64,000 nt of DNA from Sphagnum magellanicum (lineage: Eukaryota; Streptophyta; Sphagnopsida; Sphagnales; Sphagnaceae), in the NCBI GenBank assembly GCA_021904315.1, contig CM038919.1:16175666-16239665 (forward strand). Direction: 5' to 3'. The notes under the pieces are model-generated. The model ran no database searches. It was not told where the DNA came from and saw nothing but the letters and a program-made list of their open reading frames with translations. Below are positions 1-13,441 of the stretch, piece by piece (the first letter of the stretch is position 1; each line of letters begins with the position of its first letter). The translations under genes were made by a program, and so were the position numbers.

Positions 1-1932
1 GATCCAAAATTTACAATTGGGTCATTATTGTAATTATTTCTAACCTTGGAGAAGGGACTTGTTAATAAATCAAGAATTTTATTTAAGCATGAACCACCAA
101 TGCATTTTTTTGGTGGGTGATGCATGGTAGTTTTCATTGTTTCGCTACATTGAAGGCACTAGAAAAATTTGTTAGTGCTAAGCCATTACCTAAAAAGTTA
201 TTTTCTCAAATGGACAATCATGTGAATTATAATAAGAATCATCACTTGCTTCCATTCTTATCTTTCCTAATTACAAGATAAGTGTTTGAAGAAATTGAAC
301 TAGGGTTTCTAGTTGTTGGCCACATTCATGAAGACATCTAAATGGAAATTTTAAATATCTTTCCAAGAAATTGAAGGAACAAGATAATTAAATCTTGGTG
401 GACTCAATGAAAGCATTCATGATTTCATAAGACCATCCTTTCATTCTTCAACTTATCCAAGAAATCCTAGGTTTCAAGATTTGGGTCAAAGGATGTTTGA
501 AGGATGGGCTAGAAATCTTGGTTGGGCATACATACATGCATTTGTTTCATTTTTTGTTGATTCCATTGGGTGGCATGTTATGCAATACAAAGTGTCCCCT
601 ATTAATGCCTTATGGAGTCCTAAAGATGGACCTCCAATTTGATTGTGGCAAGTAGATGAGTCAAGTCATTTAAAATTGCTAGAAGGATTTCCAAATCTTG
701 TTCACTTTTGCCCTATATGGGAGAATGATGCCTCCAAGTCAATTAAAAAAGAAACTATTATGAATAGTGGGTTTTTTAAGAAAGGAACCATGGTGACCAA
801 GGTTGGAGTCCTTACCAAGGATTATATTTTCCACGTGTCCTACATGTATTGGTCTATTAAATATCAAAATTGTATTTTAAATTTAATTTTTGGGATTGGA
901 TATTATTATTGAAACCAAACATGGTTCATATTATTATTATTATTTTATTTTTTTTGGCAAGAAGACCTAGATTATAGTCAAATGTATAATTTTGTTTTGA
1001 ATCATGATGACAAATTTTGAACTTTGTTGACCATTAAGGATGTTCATAATCAAAATCAACAACATCTATTCAAAAGGTTCAATACATGTGCATTTTTAAA
1101 AAAAACACATGTGGCCCTTCTTATGAAATATATTAGAGCCTATAATAAATTTGAAAACATTTGATGAAGGTTTGAATAACAAAAACGTTCAAATTTTAGA
1201 GTCCTTAAAAGGACTTGTCAACAAGTGCTTTGTGTATGACAAAGGACTCTAATAACATAATGAAATGACTCCAAATTCATAGGATTCCAATTTCATGAGC
1301 ACTAAAACACAATTACAAATTATGGATAAATAATTCATTAAATACAATTAATGGTGATTTTTCAAAGTAATGTAAGTGCAATTTTAAACAATGTCAACAA
1401 CTTTGTTGGCTCCTTTTACTATGAATGTACCATTACTTGGATTATTGAGAAAACATCCTTAAGTTGTTGTCAAAACCTTTGCCAATTCAAAGTTTGTCCC
1501 TCTTGTAAGGTTTTTGGCCTTCAAGCAATTGCAAATCTAATCATGTTTGAGGTGCCATTCTTGCCATTGTTGATGTTGATATTAAAAACCTAGTTATCAC
1601 TCCATATTGTGGTCTTAAAAACATGTGGCCATCATTGAAGAGAAATGTTTACATTTCATTTTGAGACTTGGGCCTTGTAGGTTTTATTTTCATGAAGCTT
1701 GTAGATCCAAAATTATATCTTGTGTGGATGGGAAGGGTAAAAAGTGAGGTTGTGAAAAATGAACAATTTGATAATTTTAGACATGTTCATATTCAATGGT
1801 GGGTGCTAGTGAAAAAGGCACAAAGAATGATAAAAAATTATATTAGGATTGTTAGGTGAGCAAATGGAAATGTAATTTAATAGACTCAAAACAATGAGTA
1901 GACATCTCATTTGTTCTATTCTCATTTTTTAT
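1..1932 (+). pseudogene. DUF7869-like transposase-like gene, decayed copy A (cut by window edge)
   Basis: Broken reading frames give a string of motifs shared in order with copy B at 35-39 kb on the other strand. They are KPLPKKLFSQMDN ending near 218, VVGHIHEDI at 312-338, a KAFM block at about 407-420, CLKDGLEILVGHTYMHLF near 490-550, GWHVMQYKVSPI near 570-605, a DP-LYLVWMGR block near 1690-1735, and IQWWVLVKK then KWKCNL near 1790-1880, ending about 1932. The pairing of a DNC/DNH motif with GHxHxD resembles, from memory, the DUF7869 domain, an RNase-H-like fold suspected to be transposase-related. The copy has many stops and the window starts inside it. Family relation to copy B is strong; the DUF7869 name is an inference. 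Confidence 0.6.
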
Positions 1933-3087
1933 TAAAAGTAAAGTCATAATCAATAGCATTATAATGATTAGTGCCACACATGCAACCAAGGCCAAACACA
2001 ACCTTAGTGTAGTTAATGAGATTGTTAGTCTCTAATTATTAATTTTGAGTTCTACTCATTTATTTTTCAAATGCAATTTGGTGGTTGTTTGGTTCCAAAG
2101 AAGAGTATTGTTGTTATAGAAATTTGTTTATGTTTTTTTTCAATATGTTGACTTTGTCATATTAATACAAACATGTGCCATGTGGTAGTAATCCAACTTG
2201 CAAACTTTCACAATTTTATTTTATTTGTTATATAATGACAACATGGTGCCCATTAGCCTTTTGAGTCCTCTAATTTTACTAAGTTCAAGTTGTGTTACCT
2301 TTTAATGTTTTGATAAATTGAAGTTTTTACAAGTTGTACCAAATGGCCATCATGTATTCACATGAGACGTATAAAAATTGTTTTAATATGCCAAAAATTA
2401 AAGGTAGCAAATTTTTGGTCATTAATTGTGTACTTGGTTTCTTGTTGTAGATGAATATTTATGTTATATTATGTTTATATATTGATGAATAAAAAATGAC
2501 AATAATTTTGCAAGTTTTATTCAAAATGTTTTGACTATGGTGGCCATGAAATGACCCTCTTTGCACTCACCATGTTGAGTTAAGTCTAAACTTAATATTT
2601 TACTTCAAAATTAATGAAATACATGTTATGATATTTATATGTTCAAAAAGTTCTATAGAGTTGAAAAATGGATCAAATTCAAACAAATTGGGAAGGATAA
2701 ATTTCTAGAAATCTTAACATTGATGATAATTGCATTTGGGAGGTTCCAATCCAAGAAGGATAATGGATGGTATGTGATTTAGGAGGCCGGAAAATCTAGC
2801 AAGAACAATGAATGTAAAGGGAATTAGTTAAGCATGATGGAATCTAGGAAAGTTAAACATTGGTTGAGATGAAAAAGAAATTGGATGAAATGGAGGTCAT
2901 GAAAAATGGAAAATTTGAAAAAGTGGAAATGAAAAATAGATGATGGTAAAAATTGAAGGTTGAGAAATATGAAAAATTAAAAAAAAAACTATAGATTCAA
3001 TGGAGGTTGAAAAAGATGACCCATAATGTTCCATAGTTAGGAAAACATCTATCAATTACACTCCTTTGATCATAGATTTTATGATTA
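1933..3087. other. AT-rich stretch without a gene
   Basis: No credible coding segment or repeat was seen. Between about 2870 and 3010 the strand is purine-rich and A-rich (many GAAAAA and ATGGAAA runs). Confidence 0.5.
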
Positions 3088-3231
3088 GAGCAACTTTGCA
3101 TTTTGTTTTTCCTGCTTGTTGTACACAAGATCTGTACGTCAATCATTGAACAATTGCAAGAGCAGCTTTGCATTTTGTTTTTCTAGCTAGTTGTGCTCAC
3201 AATCCATATGTCAATCATTGAACAATTGCAA
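3088..3231. repeat. 72-bp tandem duplication
   Basis: Two adjacent copies of a 72-bp unit begin GAGCA(A/G)CTTTGCATTTTG at 3088 and 3160. Both end TCAATCATTGAACAATTGCA. The copies differ at about ten positions, so the duplication is not recent. Confidence 0.85.
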
Positions 3232-3293
3232 GAGCTCTGAAAGTTATGAGTCAAACTGTGTATGACAATAAAATGACATCTGTCCTTTTTCAT

Positions 3294-3309
3294 GGGAACA
3301 AGTGTTCCC
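3294..3309. repeat. Short perfect palindrome
   Basis: GGGAACA and TGTTCCC flank a 2-base centre, giving a perfect 7-bp dyad about 100 bp before two longer inverted repeats. Confidence 0.8.
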
Positions 3310-3406
3310 AGAGTTCCTAACATGATTAACTATATATTTTCAACACACTTGCAACTCTCTAATGGAGAGCTAACAAGAAACAAGGCCATATGTCAGTGGC
3401 TTTCCG

Positions 3407-3472
3407 AAGGCTATTGTGATCACAACACAGTGATCAAAGCACACCGTGTGTAATGGTGATCACAACAGCCTT
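3407..3472. repeat. Hairpin-forming inverted repeat with nested dyads
   Basis: The left arm AAGGCTATTGTGATCAC (3407-3423) pairs with GTGATCACAACAGCCTT (3456-3472) at 16 of 17 positions. GTGATCAC is itself palindromic. The 32-base loop holds a further small dyad, CACAC-C-GTGTG. This may be the core of a foldback element or a structured RNA; no terminal repeats or target duplication were found. Confidence 0.75.
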
Positions 3473-3491
3473 AGGGAGTTTGAATTCAAGA

Positions 3492-3553
3492 TTTTTCATC
3501 ATATACTTTGTAAATGTAGCGATTTAGTCATTTACAAAGTGACTGATGAAAAA
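3492..3553. repeat. Second hairpin-forming inverted repeat
   Basis: Arms of 25 bp (3492-3516 and 3529-3553) match at 22 positions around a 12-base loop. The left arm contains TTTTTCATCA and ACTTTGTAAATG; the right arm carries their complements. It follows the 3407-3472 hairpin by only 19 bp. Confidence 0.75.
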
Positions 3554-4721
3554 TGAATGACATATGAAAACCTCTTGTTGCATGTACTAACCAATACGTC
3601 AACAATTGTCTGATTTAGGAATAAAAAATCAAAGGCTCCCAAAATTCTAGTAGGCAACGTTCAACACTAGTGAGCATGATCAAACTTGCTTTGGAGAATG
3701 AGCTGCATTTAAATCATTGAATCTAATTGAGTGTGGACTGTAGCCCCACATGAAGTGGTTCTAAGTTAGGTTGCAGTTTGTGTTTTCACCTATGCTACAG
3801 ATGTCCTTGCGTGCATTGGGTGAACCAGCACCCACACGGGTACAATGGTAGAAACTAAAATCCTGAAATTTATTTGGGTTGTTTCTAAATATTGTAGATA
3901 TAGTGTTTCACCATGACCTGGAAAATTGGCTAAATATTTTTGACATCATAAAAATCTCTCTCCAGAAAATGATAAACAGGGCAATTTGCAGAACTTTCAT
4001 TTTTTAACCCTGTCTGGACTCTGTATACAGACAAGGGTTATAGTATTATTTTGTATAGAATGCTTTCTTAAGTTTCTTCCTTCCATTTGGGCACTCAGTA
4101 TTCTGCTTTCTCCAAGGCCACCAATATCTTAGAGCATCCATAGTTGGTATGTGACTGCAAAAATATTTCTCACATCCAAGCTTAGTTATTTAATTTTTTG
4201 CAACCGAACCCATAAAACTGAACAGGGAACTTACAAAAGATGAGGGACTACTAATAGCAAACCATTTGGACCAATCAACAGCAAGTTGTTTCAAACTTGC
4301 CACTGAACACCATGCACATACACAATTGCAAGTAGGTCTTCAAATCCAAAATTTTCAGTCTGCCCAATTTTTTAAAAAAAATCCAAAGGCAGACCCTAAA
4401 ATGATTGTTATGCTTTTTGCCCTAAATTGGGTCAAAGAATGTTTTGGGCAGAACTATAATAGTCTATTACTATACTGTTTCTTAGGCAAGAAATTATGCA
4501 CACCATCCCTTCACCGCCTGCATTTCTTTCAGGCACTTTGCCCCATCCCGCATTGCATCCACCAAGTATCCCATGCTCATTGCTGGAAAGAAAATATGAA
4601 CTTGGTGTTTATGGTAGGTAAAACGCTCATAGCAGGGCAGTCTACAAATACAGGGCCCTGTTAAATTACAGATTCCTTAATTCTGTACAGCCCTCTAATA
4701 AGGACTTTGGCCTACACTTAA
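3554..4721. other. No gene seen
   Basis: Base composition is closer to 40 percent GC than in flanking DNA. A frame of 132 codons at 4266-4664 has no recognisable motif and looks like chance. A GAGCATCCATAGTTGGTATGTGA segment near 4133 resembles the start of the MITE at 4722 and may be an older relative. Confidence 0.4.
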
Positions 4722-5100
4722 GAGCATCTCCACTGGTGCTCAGTATGTGACCCTACACTAGAAATATTGGATAAGGTACACCAGTAGAATCCAGTGAAAC
4801 ACTGGAAGACCCTTATGACCCTGAAAATATGTGCAGCTCTCAGAGCCTTGGAGGAGCCTTGGAAGAGTCTAATAAACACAGTCAAATCATATTTATTGAT
4901 TTATCCCTGTTTCTGATTGGCTAGATAGTTTGATTGGTCCAGGTGGGTTGCTATCCGTAGTTTTCTACCTATTAGCAATCCTAGTTTCAGTTTTATGGGT
5001 GGGGTTGGAAAAAGGCAAGTAGGTAACTAAAACTTGGATCTGGAAATATTCTTGCAGCGTCACACCCTGAGCCACACCCTGAGCACCGCTGGAGGTGCTG
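4722..5100. mobile_element. MITE-like non-autonomous DNA transposon, 379 bp
   Basis: The left end GAGCATCTCCACTGGTGCTC and the reverse complement of the right end (AGCACCTCCAGCGGTGCTCAG) match at about 18 of 21 positions, forming terminal inverted repeats. A GAGCATCTCC start is common in plant MITEs. No coding capacity is seen. The flanks TAA and CAA are only an imperfect 3-bp duplication, so a PIF/Harbinger origin is a guess. Confidence 0.55.
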
Positions 5101-8100
5101 CAATACAATTTCTAGTCTCAATCTCACTTGAGTAACATACCGTACATCGTGGATCATCCAGTTGCCTTGCCTTTCTGTGCTCATTGACAGCAACTACAGT
5201 GGTATTGAAGTGTTCATTGATTTCCTGTCATCCGAAGTGCGTTAGACTTTGTGACTGACTGAATATTTTGCCTGTGCCAGACAGGGTTAGTTGGCCCTGC
5301 ATCCTATTAAGCTTTATGTTGGAAATGCTTAACGTAGACTGCACATTGCAACAATGACTTACAGAAGTGCCTAATTGCCAGGCTATTGCAGGAAAGTACA
5401 ATATCCATGCCATATCTTCCTTGTGTGGTCAGGGACTTTGAATGATGACTAAGGTTCAGACTTGCAGACCCATTTCGCCTATTTAGAGGGGAAAAAAGAG
5501 GAAAAAATAGAGAAGAGCTCATTTTCACAAATAAAAAACACCCTATAATAGAAGCAACAAATTGTAAGAATGCTTTTCACATATATGCTCATGAGTCCAG
5601 TCAATTATTTGTCTCTTGTAAGTGTAAGAGCAGCTCCAGCTGTTGCAATAAAATGGTCTAAATTTTTTGAATGAAGTTAGTATTACATTTATGTGAAAAT
5701 GAGCTCAACTCCTCTAAATTTATGTACGATAACATGGGTGCGAAAAAACCCTAGAGAAAATCTGATGGTGACAACATCTGATTAGCCAGTCACAGCAATT
5801 GGTTCACATGTAACAATTATTATCCCTCAATATATATATTGTCCAATATTTATTATTTATCAATGATGGAGATGTGAACATTTAACACTAAATTTAAATG
5901 TGATAAATAGTGATCTTGCTCCCAAATATAATACATTGTTAGAGTTGCTTCAAATGTTTTAACTACAAGTTGTGCCATCACAACATCCAGCACAAATGTT
6001 GCAAATACTCCACAAAACTTGGATCCAACCGGGTTCCCACCTTTAGAATGTGGGGATGGTATCCCCATGCTGGTAAAAATTAGTATGTGCAGGTGAGACA
6101 CATGGAAGCAAAATGAATCACAACAACGAATTAGGGGCAAGGGAAATTGTGTTACATGTCTTGTGTGAGGTGCGTGATAACTTATAAGGAGAAATGGATT
6201 GGAAAATGGAGGCTGGAATTGTTGAAAGCAGTCTTATTCTTTTTGGCGAAAAATCGCCAAAAGGTGACACTCATCCAAATTTCTGGCGAAAAAGTCCTGT
6301 TCTTTCAAAAACGAGTCGCCAAATTTCTCTGAGTTTTAACTTTTTTGGGGAGGGTGATATCACAGGCCTGTCTATAGGCTACACATTTAATGATCCCGTA
6401 CAAAGTTGTCGCCGGTGAAGTCGAAATCTGCCTTCAGAGGCTTGCCACGGCTGCTACGCTACAAAATTCTAAAAAAAACACTGGTTGAAAGTTGCTGCTT
6501 GTACTTACCTGCTTCCTGTGGTTTAATGAGGTGTACTGTGTACCTCCTGAGTCCTATCTATTCTGAATCTGTAACATGAAATGAGTTTAGAAATGCTTCT
6601 GTTCTGTGGTACTCTTTTCTAGCTTTATTCACCGATCTCAAAATCACAAAGATTTTGGGAATGTCCTCCACCCATGGGCTTTACCAGCTTTACCCATTGC
6701 AAAGCACAAGATTAAACTTAACCATGAACCTAAACATATTTAGGTTATGAGGCATATAAGTAAGCACAATTTTCCTCCCCCTCTTATGAGTAGATACTAG
6801 GCATATGATCCCCTGTCATTTCTACAAGGGTTATTTATGAACATAAGGTACCCTCCAAATACACTAGGAATTTTTTCTTAGTGCTTTATGTTTCTTAACA
6901 TCATGTGTCATGCTTTCAAAGTCCTGCCACGACAAGTACATGGCAAATAAAGTAACAACACAGAATATGAAATGAACATTGGTGAGGGTATGCCAAGGTA
7001 TTGTTGAATGCCAATTGTCAAACATTGGATGGTTTTTGTTGCACACTTCTACAAAAGAAACTGATCCTCAAAGTTTAATATTTCCACCAAATTAGTTATG
7101 AAGTGTTCCAAAAACAAATGGTACCATGTATCAAGTAGAGTCTGCAGGGAAGAACATCATCTTGCCTACATTGTACAATCATTCACTTTCTCCAACAAGT
7201 ACATATCACCAAATGTCAACAAATTGAATACTGCTTCTTCACATATTGACAATAGGACAATTGGCATTGGGCAATACAGGTTCCACTGTATTTTCTTTTG
7301 AAAAATTGTGATAAACCTGTATTGGAATCATCCGCAAGAGATTTAACCAAATCTGGCAATAAATGAAATCATGAAGGTAAAAACATTTAAAGGTCCTTCT
7401 ATATTGTTAGCTACCTACTCGAACCTAATTAAGAATTTGGCAATTTTTTGAAATTTCAATATATATTTCAAGAATTCACAGTAAGAATACTGGAATCATT
7501 GGCTCAATGGCCAATTACCTCCCAGACTTCAAAAGAGGTTTTCTCAACTTAAAGTTCTCTATTTTTATTAAGATTGAAATGAAAATGTATTCTCAAAGTT
7601 GGGATCATAGAGATGGGATATCCTCAAGCACATCTATAAAGTAAGAATATTTCAATGGATATTAATAATTCCATTCCCATTTTGTTTCCCCTACATTGCA
7701 TAAACCTCTATTTCAAAACATTGTGATAACCTAATCATGCCAACCAGAACAATCTTTAACCCCTAAGATCTGAGAGGGATTTTTATGGCTTTTCACAAAT
7801 CTTTGACTAGACATCTAACCAGAAAGGAATCAGAAATTCAAAAAAACTAACTATTACATTTCAAGAACAAAAATGTGCATCTAATTATACACAAAACCAG
7901 GGTATTTGAACTAGTTATCTCTATGAACTTATCCCCAGAAAGCTTGTACAAGCCCTGAACATGTTGTGGTCATTGCCCACATTAACCTTGTGAGTCAATA
8001 AGGTTGTAAGCAAGCAAACAAATGTAGGGGCGGCTGAAGAAAAATGGTTCATTGGGTGTGTCACTACTAACCCAATAATCGTCCATATTTTAATGGCGAA

Positions 8101-11100
8101 TGGGCAATTAGGATGCCACCAATGGTATATGGAAGTAGCCAAACCCCACCCAATCCTAGCCTTGAGGTCCAGCCTGTGAGGCCAGGACCTCATGGCTCAG
8201 AGTGATCCCCTGACTTAGACCATTTGTCGCTTCTCCTTTGGAGCCCTATACTTGTTTGTATTTTACCAGCTTTAATTCGCAACATGAGGAGTTTAATGCA
8301 CATTGCTAGTAATCGAACGGGCCGTTTCATATATTTATTTTTCCTATAATTCCTATATCATTTTCTTGGAATCCAATGCTGGAGTTGTGAAATTTGTAAA
8401 TTTGTGTCTCACATTGCAAGCATTGGATGGGCCAACTATTGAGCTCCCTTGCGTTGAATTCAAGATTTTTGTTTTTCAATTTTCTAAGATAGTAGCAATT
8501 GGCAAGGATCCCTAGAAGATTTAGCATTGATTGACAACACATTTTTTGAAAAGTATCAAAACTGTAAGACTATGGTAAAATATTGCCCCAAAACTAGAAA
8601 TTGTGTCAAAAAGTGGCAAAATTAACTTGTTACAATTTATTTTTTTTGAATTATTGGTATTTTTTTAGAAAAGGGAATCTACTATCAGTGATGACATTCC
8701 ATAACCTATCTCATTAAACATATTTTGATATATTCATAATTGATTATTAATTTATATTTTTTAAAAATAGCTCATTGTTCATGGATGAAATTCATTCATC
8801 ATCATTCATTTTCATCCATATTGTGTATTTAGGAAGGTGTTCAAAAATGGTCATTAGACAATGAGCTATACAAAAGCCCCATGGAATTGTTTTTGAACAA
8901 AGCCCTCAAAAAGAGGTCTACCCCAAATATGCATTTGTAAAGGTTGTCCACTTCCTTGAATTACTTTCAATTTGTTCAAGACTAGTCTTAGGTATGAATT
9001 TATGCCTTAGCATTATTTATTTTGTTTTATGTTCTCAATAGTTCAATGTTCTAAGTAAATTTCCATAAAAATATTTTTTTGCATATCCTGTGACCTTTTC
9101 ATGTTGCGTGATTGATCTTGAAGCATGGAGAGTGAATGAATCATCCATCATTTCATCTAGGTTTAATAAATATTTATCATTCATTAATTTGTAGCCATAA
9201 TATTATTTCACCTACCAGTTTTCTAGATCCTCATCCTTTCCATGGATGAACTCCCATATAATTTGACATCTTTAATGTTTTGTTTGATATGAGGTCAAAC
9301 TACTTGACCTTTATGGAACGCAACCTAAAACAATTAATTAATGATTATATGAGTCCAAAGTAGGCCCCTGGTCAAAAGATCCTCATGTGTAGGCCCCATA
9401 AGACTATTCTTTGTTTATCATACTTAGCCATCCTTTTTGCCCTAGGTCCCATATTGCCTCGAGGCTGCAGGTTACCACACATAATCTTACCACTCCCACT
9501 TCTTGATTACATGCAGTAATGCACAGTGTCTCACAGGTTACCTAGTCCATAATCCATTGACTACCTCAATACCTTCGCTGGTTTGGTTGTAAGGTGCCTA
9601 ATTTTTTTGTCATTCACTTTCAACAGTATAAATAAATAAAATTACAATTAGGCACTATATTAAATAATGGAGCTAGTGTGTTTTGAGGGTTTCTTTCAGA
9701 CTTTCAGCATTGCAGGTAAGTTTTTTTTAGAATTGTCAAAAATTCCAAAAATAATTAATTTGTGACAAATCAGACTAGGTACTAAGGCTATTTACAATGG
9801 ATTTGTGTGGATACACGCAGCCCAATGCACACATTACAACTTAAAAATCTATTAAAGGATGCACATATTTTTTAAATGATTATCCCTTGAATGTCCCCAA
9901 AACTGAGTTTGATCTTTCCCCACTTTACCAGAACCAATTTGATCACACATTCGGAGGTTAAACATGAACATCCGAATTCTTATGAATCCTTCTGCTTCTG
10001 GTCTAATGTACGTCAGAGGTAATGAGTTCTAGGGATTCAAGTGCCTTTTTGCCTTTTTGCTTTTTTCCCTGAAGTTGGACAGGCAGTCATCTAATGGTTC
10101 CACTTTTTGTAATGCCAGTTCCAGTTGTCATGCAAAGCCAGTGTGATAAACACCCTTGTGATGTGGAACAATATTGATTATGCTCTAGAGCAGGCCCTCG
10201 TAGAACCGTTGCCACCCCACGAAATGGTGCCAATTCCACCCAGCTCAACTTGTTCTTAGGTGGACTGGGCCTGTCCACAGTACAACAAAGAAGAAAAGAC
10301 TGATAATTTTGAATTGGAATGAGAACAGATCCCTACTATGTATTCCAACCCACTTTTCTGTTCGAAATTCCTTTCTTTTAGAACTCCAGGGAATCGGATG
10401 TTTCCAGAATACAGTCCCCAGTTTGGTTAGAATAATTATTTCCCAATTCCCGGTAGGAGAGGAGAGGTAAGGTATGATATCATCCTGCTGCTGAAATACT
10501 TTGTATGTACTTTTGACAAGATAAGTTCATACAAACATAACTTGAAAGCTGAAACATATAATTAAAAACACACAAACAGGTGGAGCTGTTCTTAGGTACA
10601 ATCTAAAAGACCACACATAATGGTGGAATGAAGCAGTGTTGTGCGGTTATTAAAAATATTAACCTGACAATATATTACTTATTCACCTGGGATGAAAATT
10701 TCAAAAAATGGAAGGTCCTAGGAACTTCTGGAGGTCAGGGGTCTCAGAGCCTCATGCCCTAAAAAACTGCCATGGTGAAAATCTTGCATGTTTCTTTGAA
10801 CTCTGATTTGGAGTTGCAATAAAAAAAATGGTCAATTCTATCCAAAGGAGTATATGTTGGTTTGAGGTGGTGACAAGCAACCTTGCCTTCATAGTTCTTT
10901 TGGTGTCTTCATTTGCAAGGAACTCTTGTTGGCAATTTTCTTTTGTTTTTTTCTCAGCTTCTTATTCTTCTCCTTGTCATCATGGTTGTCACGTTGTTGT
11001 CAGGATTAGAGAGCTAGGGGAGCTTCACATGCGGCGGTGGTGGTTGAAGGTATGTGAGCTTAGGATGGCCTTCCAACTCTCCTGTTTTCTTCCCTTCCTA

Positions 11101-11442
11101 TTTTTCATGTTTTTCTCCTTTTCCTTCTCCTCCTCCTTATGCTTTCTTCTATATTTCTCAAGTTCATTTTTTTTGTTTCTAGAGGAGGAGAAGTTGTAGA
11201 GTTTCTTTAGCATGATTGTGCCTAATTGGGTTTGATTTAAAAGTTGTCAATACCAACTAGCACTATGCTAGTTTTTGCTATATTTGAGATTTTTTGGATT
11301 AATCTTTTTACAATTAATGTTTATGTTTGGCAAGGTGTGGGATACTGTGACACAAAGGTTTAGTTCTAGTTGCAACCAACACCTTTTATTCCTTAGATCA
11401 AATGAAATTTTGTCTTTGAAATATAAGTAATAAATTTACGTT
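5101..11442. other. Long stretch without a recognisable gene
   Basis: No coding segment with a recognisable motif was seen on either strand. Local structure includes a perfect hairpin TTTTGGCGA-AAAA-TCGCCAAAA at 6241-6262 within a small GC-richer patch. There is also an ACTTACCTA/TAGGTAAGT inverted repeat near 11783-11822. A GAGCAGCTCCAGCTGTTGCA segment near 5628 resembles the MITE start at 4722. The frame at 10828-11199 is dominated by Ser/Phe/Leu from a pyrimidine-rich tract. Confidence 0.45.
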
Positions 11443-12617
11443 CACTACGAGAAAAATGAGTGTTTTGTAACTGGCCTTGCAATTCAATTTTTGAGTTGCA
11501 AAGGAAATTTGCAACTCATCATATTTATACGTAGTGAGTGCTAACAAACAAGTTGGTGTATATGTTGTAACTCATTGTAACTCAGTAAAAACAACTCATT
11601 TACTATTCAATTCCATTATAACTACACCCATGATGTCATGCTAACAACATTAGTTGTCATCCATTTATTAAAATTTGACAAATGGCATTATGAAAAATTT
11701 TGGACATAAAAACAATATTTTGAAACATTGATTTCCATCATCCATTATGATAGTTAATGACAGTTCGAGATTTTACTTAGGACTTACCTAGCTACCTACT
11801 TACTTACTTAGGTAGGTAAGTAAAAAAACACAAGATTAAATGCATTAAAAAAATAGCTATGAAATTTTTTCTTAAATTTTATGTTTTGTCTTTGGGTTAA
11901 ACTTTTTTCAATTCATCCCAAAATGGCACGTGTATTTTAATGTGAGAACATAAGAAAACAAACCTTTTTTACATAGTTTGTAACATGGGATTCAAAAACA
12001 AAACATAAGGGTTAAACCTTTTAGTTGTTCATTAGTTACAACTATAACATTTAAGCACTCAAGGCAGGCCAGATCCAATGGGAGGGCTCCATTGTTTTTG
12101 GTGTTTAAACAAAACTTGAACCCCTCATATTGGTGCATTTAGTGCACTAAAAACTCATTAAAAAATAATAAAATTGAGAAAGTTATGGCCCTTCAAATTA
12201 GAAAGGGTTAAAAACTTAAAAACACAAACCACCAAATGCTACAAATGCCGATTCTTAAACACCCAAAATTCCTTATATGTTGTTCTATTATTGTTAGAGT
12301 TGAAAAATGATTTGTAAAACTTCAAATGGCACTTTTATAACACTTTAAATTGTTTAAAACAAATAAGAACTAAGAAAGTTATGAGGTTTGAAAATAGGAG
12401 GGGTCCAAAGGAAAAAAAAAATGTTTTGTAAGTTGGAAAGCTTATTTCTCTTGTTATTTTTTCATTATTCATTCTCCTTTGCACTTCAAAGATGATTTTT
12501 AAAACTTGAGGTAATGTTCCCATAACATTTTAAATCACTTAAAATGAAACACATATGATGAAGATATAAATAATTAATGAATATGTATCCTTATTAAATT
12601 ATAAGTAGTTCTATTAT

Positions 12618-13439
12618 TGTCACAACCCCACTTTGAGGGAAGTGTGAGGTCGCCACTCAAATTCTCAAAAATGAGACTTGGGAGTCCTCCGAGACTCTCA
12701 AAAATTCAGAACGTGAATGCAGGGGTCAAAACACCTTGCATTGAGTTGTTCTTTATATCGTTGGAAAGTTCTTGAAGTGCAAATGTCCGAAATGGCCTTG
12801 CATGAATCATTTGGACATCTACAACACAAGTTATAGGCGAAAGAAGGATTGAGAGTCAAACTGATAGTTTGACTTCCGACCACTAAAAGTTAGGAATCGA
12901 ACTGACCCCGATGTGTGTAGGTGGAATCCGACACACGGTTGGAAAGCTCTCAAGGAGAGCTACAACTTTTCTTGAGACATCATCCTAATTGGAGGTTGGA
13001 GGGAGAAGTTATGAACGCCCAAAGTCTCGTGAGTCCAAACCGGGACAGTTTCGAGATTCCACTTTGGGAATCCCGGGAAAAAGTGCCATTCGGATGCAAG
13101 TGCGACGGAGAGACGCAGAGAATACTATATGGGGGAAGGTGGTGGCTTCCCCCGAGTTCAGGCCATGGTGAGTCAAATGAATCCAAGGTTGCTTGTGGCT
13201 TGTCCCAACACCAAAAGTGTGTAGAATGAGTTCTAACCAACTTATTAGTTGGTTTTGGGTGCAAGACCAAATAACTAAATAGCTTGTCCCTCTTCCTAGT
13301 CTAATCCCGGAGCTTTCAACACGCCCGTCTCACCCCCTTTAGTGTTGGAAGCTGGGAGCGGCACTAAATTCCAACTATTTCCGCTCTTTAACATAGTTGA
13401 ACCCTTTTTGGGTCTAACAAGGAACTTGGGGGCGTGTCA
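12618..13439 (+). repeat. 5' LTR of the chromovirus
   Basis: It is bounded by TG and CA and is homologous over its full length to 20750-21572. A TATA-like ACTATATG lies at about 13124-13131, directly before a short hairpin. The LTR contains several GGGAGTCCCGG-type dyads. Confidence 0.92.
13131..13153 (+). promoter_or_regulatory. Conserved LTR hairpin just after the TATA-like box
   Basis: GGGGGAAG, loop GTGGTGG, then CTTCCCCC forms a perfect 8-bp stem directly after ACTATAT. The same structure recurs in the other LTR copies at 21263-21284, 35710-35734, 17985-18007 (reverse) and 61455-61473 (reverse), in one case with paired changes in both arms. Function is unknown; its place in the U3/R area suggests a role in transcription or in the transcript leader. 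Confidence 0.6.
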
Positions 13440-13441
13440 CG

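Noticed and set aside
155-170. CACTAGAAAAATTTG as the left partner of the end at 60442
   Set aside because: The bases are explained as coding sequence of copy A (ALEKFV), and 60 kb of unrelated sequence would separate the ends.
4266-4664. 132-codon open frame
   Set aside because: No motif, biased His/Gln/Phe content from local composition, and an adjacent MITE; chance frame.
4752-4766. CACTAGAAATATTGG as a CACTA terminus
   Set aside because: It lies inside the MITE at 4722-5100, with no partner end and no subterminal words.
10828-11199. 123-codon open frame with a hydrophobic end
   Set aside because: The Ser/Phe/Leu run comes from a pyrimidine-rich tract (TTCTCCTT repeats); the opposite strand is equally open as Lys/Glu.
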